Shown here: one piece after another, positions 8,873 through 13,593 of the stretch
Position numbering within the stretch: position 1 is the first letter of the stretch
How the letters are laid out: every line of letters begins with the position of its first letter
From: Perkinsus olseni
Taxonomy: Eukaryota > Perkinsozoa > Perkinsida > Perkinsidae
Length of the DNA stretch: 13,593 bases
Assembly (NCBI GenBank): GCA_013115135.1
Contig: JABANP010000882.1
Location: 1 to 13,593 of the forward strand
Direction: 5' to 3'
The notes under the pieces: generated by a model
Databases searched by the model: none
What the model was told of the DNA's origin: nothing
What the model saw: the letters and a program-made list of their open reading frames with translations, nothing else
Translations under genes and position numbers: made by a program

Positions 8873-9920
8873 CGCGACACGGATAACACTCCCGAAGAAG
8901 CCCGAACCCGAGTGACGTATCGAGAGTCCAAATCATCAAACGCTGCACCCGAGGGTGCACGAACACGCCGAAGCGGCGAGGAAACGGCACGTAAGTCTCA
9001 TACACGAACGCAGCCAACTGAGCTAGGGGGTGGCTTGGGGACCCGAAGGCCCCGGCAGCCCTGGCGGGGACGGTGAAGTCGAGGGTGACGAACGGCTGAC
9101 CATAGTCATCCGCGAACGGCTGGAGGTCCACAAAGAACACAGGGTACGCCCTCTTAGGGGTCGACCTCGTAGCGACAGCGGGCGAACCAATGGCAGCCTG
9201 GTGAACCGTCTCCGAACCAGCCTTCTTGGGAAGGGCATGTCGACAAAACACCTTGGTCAGAATATCATACTCGGCTGACGTGACCTTGATGTCATCACGA
9301 ACCGCATCCTCACCGAGCTCCTGCCGCGCGTCCGTCCAGCTCGATAGCTGTGAGCAGTGGACACAGAAAGAAGCACGCTCGAACGGCAGCACGATCGAGG
9401 AGCGTAACAGAAACTCACCGGGTCTGTCCGCGAGGTTATCAGCGTTCACAGCTTCCGCGAACACCACCTTCATACCACACGCCATCTGGTCGAAGGGGAC
9501 GCTTCGCTCCTTGAACGATGGGCAGAAACCTTCAACGTGGGCACGAACATTGGGAAGTTCAAACGGAAACCCGCGGGACACTCGCGAACGACACAACCCG
9601 TGAACCGAAGAGGCGTCCAAGTAGGAGGGCGAACGTATGGCCATAATGGCGGGAACCATAGCCTCGGCATCGTTGTTGCGATCATGGGTCTGAATCCTGC
9701 GGCCTTGCTCATCAGAACCCTCCACTGGGCGGTAACTCTCCTTGCCGGGGACATGCTTGAGGACACAGGAGGTACTATACTCACGCGAACGACGAGCCAA
9801 GGGCGTAGGCGGGTCGCGCGAACCTAGCTGGGCCTCACAAACCACGGCGAAATAAGCACAATCACCTCCCTCCGGCGGGAGGACATCACAAACCAAGTTC
9901 GCTAGCGGGCGCAGGCTCAT
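8538..9920 (-). CDS. Unrecognised ORF, 460 codons from first ATG (N-terminal part of split protein?)
   Basis: The frame opens after a TGA at 10005-10007. Its first ATG is at 9920-9918, starting MSLRPLANL; the upstream stretch has only a GTG. Coordinates below count from that ATG. A possible metal-binding set is CVHC near residue 186 with CRH near 226. A hydrophobic, strand-rich block (FFVDLQPFADDYGQPFVTL) at about 262-280 is followed by a helix and a block reading RRFGVFVHPRVQRLMIW. A charged helix (DKLAKILRSVREAREKLL) lies near 354-371. After about residue 380 the composition degrades while the other frame becomes Ser/Pro-rich, so the true protein likely continues in the 731-codon frame. Function is unknown. 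No family is claimed. Confidence 0.6.
   Translation of the reverse strand: MSLRPLANLVCDVLPPEGGDCAYFAVVCEAQLGSRDPPTPLARRSREYSTSCVLKHVPGKESYRPVEGSDEQGRRIQTHDRNNDAEAMVPAIMAIRSPSYLDASSVHGLCRSRVSRGFPFELPNVRAHVEGFCPSFKERSVPFDQMACGMKVVFAEAVNADNLADRPGEFLLRSSIVLPFERASFCVHCSQLSSWTDARQELGEDAVRDDIKVTSAEYDILTKVFCRHALPKKAGSETVHQAAIGSPAVATRSTPKRAYPVFFVDLQPFADDYGQPFVTLDFTVPARAAGAFGSPSHPLAQLAAFVYETYVPFPRRFGVFVHPRVQRLMIWTLDTSLGFGLLRECYPCRDGRRDKLAKILRSVREAREKLLSGKASPLESGASRRFELVFCRSDSPSGGSFSSKPLTSSETGDASSMLFELFFAAERRIDFRRFSPPSSHRSRADRLWRILFLGGRSCFG
8765..8795 (-). other. Likely +1 frame change between the two unknown ORFs
   Basis: The 8538-9920 frame and the 6677-8872 frame overlap by about 330 bases and differ by one base (skip one base, +1). 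Protein-like composition moves from the first to the second around here: a charged helix ends in the first frame and a Ser/Pro linker begins in the second. Runs of three and four identical bases occur at the spot, so a sequencing or replication indel is the simplest cause. Ty3's known +1 site (GCG-AGU-U) is not present. Confidence 0.45.
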
Positions 9921-9997
9921 GTAGAACGAGCACGAACCCAGAACTGACACGGTACTAGCGAACCACGCGGCGAAGTGCACACATATGCAATGAACAC

Positions 9998-10361
9998 TGG
10001 GGCATCAACCCCGAGAGGGGGACAGCACGTACACGAACCCTGTCTCCCTCGAGTAAATACTAGAAAGAGCGGCAATCACTTAAAGCGCGCGCAGTGATGC
10101 CGCCAAGACACTTCCAAGAGCTCGAGCAATCACAACAGTCGAACTGTTCGCCAAAAGGGCGAGAAGGCCGCGAAACGGTCGGCCAACAAGAAACGGTTCG
10201 GCGCATCACGTCACGTGACGTGGCGCCACGGTGCGTACGATCGCACAGAGTGGTCAGAACCATCACAACGAAGCACGCGAACGCTTGCGAAAGAAAGGGA
10301 GCAAGACAAAGCGCGAACACGAGAACGATCATGAACACGCCGGAGTCAGGGGTGCGCACCA
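9998..10361 (-). repeat. Candidate LTR between pol and the unknown ORFs
   Basis: On the minus strand this begins TGGTGCGCACC immediately after a polypurine-like tract and can be ended at GCCCCA (9998), giving TG...CA ends and about 364 bp, a normal LTR length. A 16-bp palindrome (10207-10222) sits in what would be U3. A TATA-like CTTTAAGT lies at about 10079-10086. A GGGG/CCCC hairpin (9999-10012) lies near the proposed 3' end. No second copy is in the window, and no convincing tRNA primer-binding site (TGG...) follows the end, so this is a hypothesis. The exact left end is uncertain by tens of bases. No coding frame of interest crosses it. Confidence 0.4.
10207..10222. promoter_or_regulatory. 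16-bp palindrome with E-box core and CRE-like halves
   Basis: CACGTCACGTGACGTG is a perfect palindrome centred on CACGTG, with ACGTCA and TGACGT on either side. Such sites are bound by bHLH and bZIP factors in many eukaryotes (family knowledge). Its position in a non-coding gap that may be an LTR U3 fits an enhancer role, which is inferred. Confidence 0.5.
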
Positions 10362-10377
10362 CCCCCCTTCTCCCACC
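10362..10377 (-). promoter_or_regulatory. Candidate polypurine tract (plus-strand primer site)
   Basis: The minus strand reads GGTGGGAGAAGGGGGG, 15 of 16 purines, and is followed at once by TG. It begins 23 bases after the TAA that ends the integrase frame. In LTR retrotransposons the polypurine tract lies just upstream of the 3' LTR and primes second-strand synthesis; sequence, position and the following TG all fit. Confidence 0.55.
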
Positions 10378-10399
10378 AAGAATCCGCGCCTACGGTGCG

Positions 10400-11839
10400 T
10401 TAATTAAAATTGGAACGGGCGTCGTCGAAGTCGGTGTCGGCGACAGAGCTGGCGGCGGACTCGTACGTAGGTTCACGCGAACCCCGAACTGTTGGGGGCC
10501 GTCGTAAAGCTAGCGGAACGTACGTGTCCGAAGAGAATGGTACACGAGGGGGCGGTAGTCGATTGTTGCGCGAACGCGTTACAGGACGTTCAAACAACGG
10601 CGTAGTCTGCTCCAGCACCAAGGACTCGTGGGAATCGGCGCTCGACGAGGGCGAACCAGGGGAAGAGCGGCGTGAGGAGCAGGGACTAGACGCTGTTGCA
10701 ACAGAACTACGCGCCGAAGGAGAGGGCGGTTCTCCCACCAAGGACCTTTGGGGGTCGGCGCTCTGCCTACTCGATGCCACGGAGGCGTCGGGGTCATGGG
10801 CAGACCGGCGTGAGGAACCAACGGGCGGAGAGGGCGTCGAACGACCAAAACGCGCACTCGACGGCGTAGACGAATGGCGTGACTTGGAAGACGGGGTCGA
10901 ACGACTTGTCGGGATCTCAGACGACGGTGACGGACTGTCGCCTGAGCGAGGAGCGGCCGACGATGGAGATTCATGGACAACTGAGGAAGGGCGAGAAGGA
11001 GCGGCGGCAGACCGCTCTGCCGGATTGTCGATCTCGTCCACCGGACCGTGTGGAGTCATCGTCGGCCTATCCGCCAGCGGAGGGGCGGAAGTGGGAGCCC
11101 GCCGAGGCGGACTCGACGTGGGTGTACCGCGAACGGCACGGGAAGGTGCCGAAGCACCGCGAGGAGCCTGGAAGGCTCCGGGAGTTGGCCGTACTCGTGG
11201 TCGGCCACGCGGCGTCGTTCTCGGGGTCGGCGTCACCAGTGGTGGAGAAGCCGTTCGTCGTACCGCGGGAGTCGCTGCAGGAGGTGGCATCGCCGGTGTT
11301 GGTGCCGGCGGCGCTGCCGGTGCAGCCGGCGTTGGCTCCCATCTTGGAGAAGGCAGGTCGGCGTCTTGGTTAGCATGCCAAGGAGACGGTACCACCCGCG
11401 AATGCAGCTGCCGGTCGCCCGGCATCTCAGGTACGAACGGCGGCAGATCGGCCACGGAAGGGGCTGCGCGTTGAACTCGGTCTAGGAGGTCGGGCGGAGC
11501 GTCCTCGAACTGAATAGGGTCCAGGCGAAGATGATCAACACTAGAAACCTTCACCTTGTCGGTCTCCAGCTGGCGGATGCGAACTACCTTTACCGGGTCT
11601 TGCGAGCCCACGATGTCCGTGACAACCCAATCTGCTTCCCATCTCGGTGCGAGCTTATTCTCGGGACTAGGAACCCGCAGAAATACTCGCGCTCCGATGT
11701 AGAAGGGCGCCGGCTGAGCCGACCGGTCGTAGAGAGCCCTATACCGTTGAGCAGCACGCGTAACGGCCTTGTCAACCTCGTCGTCTAAGTAAGCCCGAAC
11801 CCTTTCCACGAACTCGCCATAGACGACCGTGTCGAACAT
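10400..11839 (-). CDS. Integrase C-terminal domain with long Ser/Pro/Thr tail
   Basis: The frame starts with an ATG whose A is also the A of the TGA ending the upstream pol frame (TGATG at 11841-11837). Residues 1-110 resemble the part of Ty3/gypsy integrases after the catalytic core: a helical region (FVERVRAYLDDEVDKAV), then a beta-rich block with FYIGARVFLRVP and KLAPRWEADWVVTDIV, which corresponds to the GPY/F-type DNA-binding module although the GPY residues themselves are not conserved. From about residue 130 to the end the protein is Ser/Pro/Thr/Arg-rich with no fold expected; this tail is far longer than usual. It ends SNFN then TAA. In an intact element this would be the C-terminus of the pol polyprotein, in the -1 frame relative to pol. 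Confidence 0.8.
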   Translation of the reverse strand: MFDTVVYGEFVERVRAYLDDEVDKAVTRAAQRYRALYDRSAQPAPFYIGARVFLRVPSPENKLAPRWEADWVVTDIVGSQDPVKVVRIRQLETDKVKVSSVDHLRLDPIQFEDAPPDLLDRVQRAAPSVADLPPFVPEMPGDRQLHSRVVPSPWHANQDADLPSPRWEPTPAAPAAPPAPTPAMPPPAATPAVRRTASPPLVTPTPRTTPRGRPRVRPTPGAFQAPRGASAPSRAVRGTPTSSPPRRAPTSAPPLADRPTMTPHGPVDEIDNPAERSAAAPSRPSSVVHESPSSAAPRSGDSPSPSSEIPTSRSTPSSKSRHSSTPSSARFGRSTPSPPVGSSRRSAHDPDASVASSRQSADPQRSLVGEPPSPSARSSVATASSPCSSRRSSPGSPSSSADSHESLVLEQTTPLFERPVTRSRNNRLPPPRVPFSSDTYVPLALRRPPTVRGSREPTYESAASSVADTDFDDARSNFN

Positions 11840-11850
11840 CAGGGGCCGTA
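11837..11850 (-). other. Pol frame break: CCC-TGA-TG overlap
   Basis: Read on the minus strand, the pol frame ends TAC GGC CCC TGA, and an ATG begins on the last base of the TGA. CCC preceded by C can re-pair after a one-base backward slip, which would carry ribosomes into the integrase C-terminal frame. Termination-reinitiation at TGATG is an alternative. A lost or gained C in the CCCC run, as mutation or assembly error, is the simplest one. Confidence 0.6.
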
Positions 11851-13593
11851 CGCTGTGGTGACGGGGACGAACTCTCTCGGCGGCTCTCTCGCAAACATCA
11901 GCATGTAGGGACTGTAGCCGGTGGAAGCGTGAATGGCTGTGTTGTAACGATACAACAGGGCAGGCAAATGAGCCGGCCAGTCCGGCACCGAAGTGTGACG
12001 TCGCAGTAAACCGATGAGGGTGCCATTCAACCGCTCTACCAAACCGTTACCCGAGGGGTGGTAAACGGTGGTTCGCGAACGATTGATGTTGAGGGCCTCG
12101 AGGGTACGCCTGAACAGCTGGCCTTCGAACTGGCTACCCTGATCAGAGTGCATACGAACGGGAGGTCCGAAACGAGCGAAGAGGGCTAACAAATGAGGAA
12201 GCGTCTCTTCCATCGTATCTCGAACCAACGGGAAGGCCTCTGCCCACTTCGTGAAGTAGTCCTGGATGACCACCAGATACTTGTACCCTTGCGAACTGGT
12301 GCCGATGGTGAGGTAGTCAATCGCCAGCGTATGCCAAGGCCTGCCGACCGGTACGGGGACCAAGGGAGACCTCGTGGTGGGGTGCGAACCGGCGACTTGA
12401 CACTCGCGACACCGCTGCAGGTACGTGATACCATCCAGGTGCATGCTGGGCCAGTAGACCTCCTCCTGCATCTTCCCCACGAACTTGTCCCTTGCGAAGT
12501 GACCGGTGACGTCGTGGTAGTGGTCCAGAGCTTGCTCACGCAGGGGCGGTGGTAACACCACGGCTGCCTTAAGGGGGTCAAGAGCATCCTTACGAACCAA
12601 ACGCACGAGGAGACCGTCACTAACACGCAGAGAGGAGACAATCCGCTTGTAGGGAAGGAGTTCGGGAGTGCGCCACTCCCTCTTCAACAGAGGCTCACCA
12701 CTGTCCACGCGATCACGAACCACACGGAGGGTGTCGTCCATGGTCTGTGCTTCACGAAGCTCATCGCGCGAGAACAGCTGGTCGAGAACCACCAGGTTGA
12801 ACACAGGGACGTCGTCTTGAACCGCGAACGTCGCAACAGCCTTCTGGCCGGGGCCATCACAATCAACCTTAGGGAGTCGCTGCGGGAGGCGTGACAGGGC
12901 GTCAGCGTTGACGTTCTTCACGCCCTCCTTATAGCGAACCTGGAAGTGGTAGTCCTGCATGGCGAGAACCCAGCGCTGGACCCTCGGCGATTCACACTTA
13001 GCCAAGTGTTGAAGGGGACGATGGTCCGAGAAAATGGTCACCACCAAACCGTGTCCGAGAACATAATGTCGGAACTTCTGCAAAGCTCGGAACAACGCGA
13101 ACCCTTCCTTCTCGAACGTGTGCCATCGCAGTTGGGGTCCCGACAACGACTGCGAGAAGAAGGAGAGAGGCCTCCCCTCCTGTTGCAGCACCGCACCAAT
13201 CGCGTAGTTGCTGGCGTCACAACAAATCTCAAACGGCATGTCGAAATCGGGGTAGCTCAACGCCGGAAGATCCATCAAGGCTCGCTTCAATATGGCGAAC
13301 CTCTCGTCGCACTCCGCGCTCCAATGCTCTTGAATAGCATTCGGAGTCGCAGCACAGGTCGACGTCAACCTCTGTATCGGCAAGGCAATACTCGCGAACC
13401 TGGGGATGAACTCGCGATAATACCCTACCAAACCGAGGAATTGCTTGATCTCCGTAACCGTCGTAGGCGGCGCCCAGTTGGCGATGGTGTCCACCCGGTC
13501 CGGGTCAGGCCTGGTTCCGTGACCGTCAAAGATGTGGCCGAGATAATGAACCGACGGCGCCGCGAACTCGCACTTGCTAGCGTTCAGGGTAAG
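11839..13593 (-). CDS. pol: Ty3/gypsy pol, partial: RT C-terminus, RNase H, integrase core
   Basis: The frame is open to the right edge, so protease and the RT catalytic part lie outside. Numbering from the edge gives 584 residues. Residues 1-75 are the end of the RT thumb/connection (YLGHIF, then IKQFLGLVGYYREFIPRF). RNase H follows with Asp126 (CCDAS), Glu161 or Glu163 (FEKE), Asp190 (SDHRPL) and Asp231 (NADALSR). The H2C2 zinc finger is His360-x4-His365 with Cys395-x2-Cys398. The integrase core has Asp426 (AIDYLT), Asp484 (HSDQGS) and Glu520 (GLVERLNG), spaced D-x57-D-x35-E, all intact. The frame stops at TGA just after the core, and the C-terminal domain continues in the next frame. Copying RNA to DNA and inserting it into chromosomes is the family role. 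Confidence 0.95.
   Translation of the reverse strand, partial: LTLNASKCEFAAPSVHYLGHIFDGHGTRPDPDRVDTIANWAPPTTVTEIKQFLGLVGYYREFIPRFASIALPIQRLTSTCAATPNAIQEHWSAECDERFAILKRALMDLPALSYPDFDMPFEICCDASNYAIGAVLQQEGRPLSFFSQSLSGPQLRWHTFEKEGFALFRALQKFRHYVLGHGLVVTIFSDHRPLQHLAKCESPRVQRWVLAMQDYHFQVRYKEGVKNVNADALSRLPQRLPKVDCDGPGQKAVATFAVQDDVPVFNLVVLDQLFSRDELREAQTMDDTLRVVRDRVDSGEPLLKREWRTPELLPYKRIVSSLRVSDGLLVRLVRKDALDPLKAAVVLPPPLREQALDHYHDVTGHFARDKFVGKMQEEVYWPSMHLDGITYLQRCRECQVAGSHPTTRSPLVPVPVGRPWHTLAIDYLTIGTSSQGYKYLVVIQDYFTKWAEAFPLVRDTMEETLPHLLALFARFGPPVRMHSDQGSQFEGQLFRRTLEALNINRSRTTVYHPSGNGLVERLNGTLIGLLRRHTSVPDWPAHLPALLYRYNTAIHASTGYSPYMLMFAREPPREFVPVTTAYGP

Larger units (their letters stand above)
6384..13569 (-). 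repeat. Dispersed, strand-biased GTTCG (CGAAC on +) pentamer domain
   Basis: By hand count, CGAAC occurs about 90 times on the + strand from 6354 to 13593, against about 6 occurrences of GTTCG. Usual neighbours are G or A before and C or G after (for example GCGAACC, ACGAACG). Density is highest from 6.4 to 10.5 kb, roughly one per 67 bases, and lower in the Ser/Pro tail and pol. In the 731-codon frame the pentamer falls in all three codon phases: GGT-TCG at 6701, 6731 and 6782; GTT-CG at 6948 and 7080; G-TTC-G at 7024. It also occurs in the gaps at 6438-6676 and 9981-10399. Confidence 0.75.
6092..13593 (-). mobile_element. Ty3/gypsy-type LTR retrotransposon, partial (5' part beyond window)
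   Basis: RT end, RNase H, H2C2 finger, DDE integrase and an integrase C-terminal domain appear in that order on the minus strand, the Ty3/gypsy (Metaviridae) order. Gag, protease and most of RT would lie past the right edge. The left limit is uncertain. The unknown ORFs at 6677-9920 share the CGAAC enrichment with pol, so I include them and take the fold-back as the outer end. If the tract at 10362-10377 is the real polypurine tract, the pol-bearing element ends near 9998 and the rest is a second unit. Two breaks in frame suggest a decayed copy, assembly errors, or recoding. Confidence 0.6.

Noticed and set aside
9921..9980. Possible signal peptide at the N-terminus of the 8538-9980 frame
   Set aside because: The hydrophobic stretch follows a GTG, not an ATG, in a eukaryotic context. 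The first ATG lies after it, so a secreted Env-like reading has no support.
10220..10232. TGGCGCC resembling a primer-binding site
   Set aside because: Only seven bases match, they form their own palindrome, and the following bases do not fit any tRNA 3' end.
10410..11474. 354-codon open frame on the + strand
   Set aside because: Antisense to the Ser/Pro tail of the integrase frame; its Gly/Glu/Arg composition is what the complement of Ser/Pro codons gives. No domain is seen.
6384..13569. GTTCG as UUCG tetraloops in the RNA
   Set aside because: At the sites checked only the closing G-C can pair; flanking bases do not form stems (for example GG-UUCG-CG), so a hairpin explanation is not general.

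Overview
This is nuclear-type DNA from a eukaryote. The right half carries a long minus-strand Ty3/gypsy (Metaviridae-type) LTR retrotransposon pol region. The left 6 kb has no convincing gene, no prokaryotic operon structure and no ribosome-binding sites. The species cannot be named from sequence alone. A protist such as a perkinsid or another alveolate is one guess, with no diagnostic marker seen.

Layout, left to right. Bases 1-5725 are gene-poor, with two short trinucleotide repeats, a few hairpins and a tRNA-like box B at 4589-4599. Bases 5726-6090 are unusually rich in short inverted repeats. At 6092-6437 there is a 346-bp fold-back structure whose two ends are perfect 84-bp inverted repeats. 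From there to the right edge everything reads on the minus strand. In transcription order (high to low coordinates) this is: a pol fragment (end of RT, RNase H, H2C2 zinc finger, DDE integrase core; 13593-11839, cut by the window edge); a second frame with the integrase C-terminal domain and a 350-residue Ser/Pro tail (11839-10400); a purine-rich tract directly followed by TG, with about 360 bp resembling an LTR (10377-9998); and two overlapping frames of an unrecognised protein of about 1,065 residues (9920-6677), followed by about 240 bp with no coding.

Two layouts fit. In one, a single element has an extra long ORF after pol, and its 3' LTR begins near 6437. In the other, the LTR is at 9998-10361 and the left ORFs are the gag-like start of a second, tandem or non-autonomous copy. 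Sequence to the right of the window would decide.

The most unusual signal is a pentamer. CGAAC on the + strand (GTTCG in the element's sense strand) occurs about 90 times in 6.35-13.59 kb, against about 6 for its reverse complement. About 7 of each would be expected in random sequence. It falls in all three reading frames and in the non-coding gaps, so protein sequence alone does not explain it. The left 6 kb shows no such enrichment.
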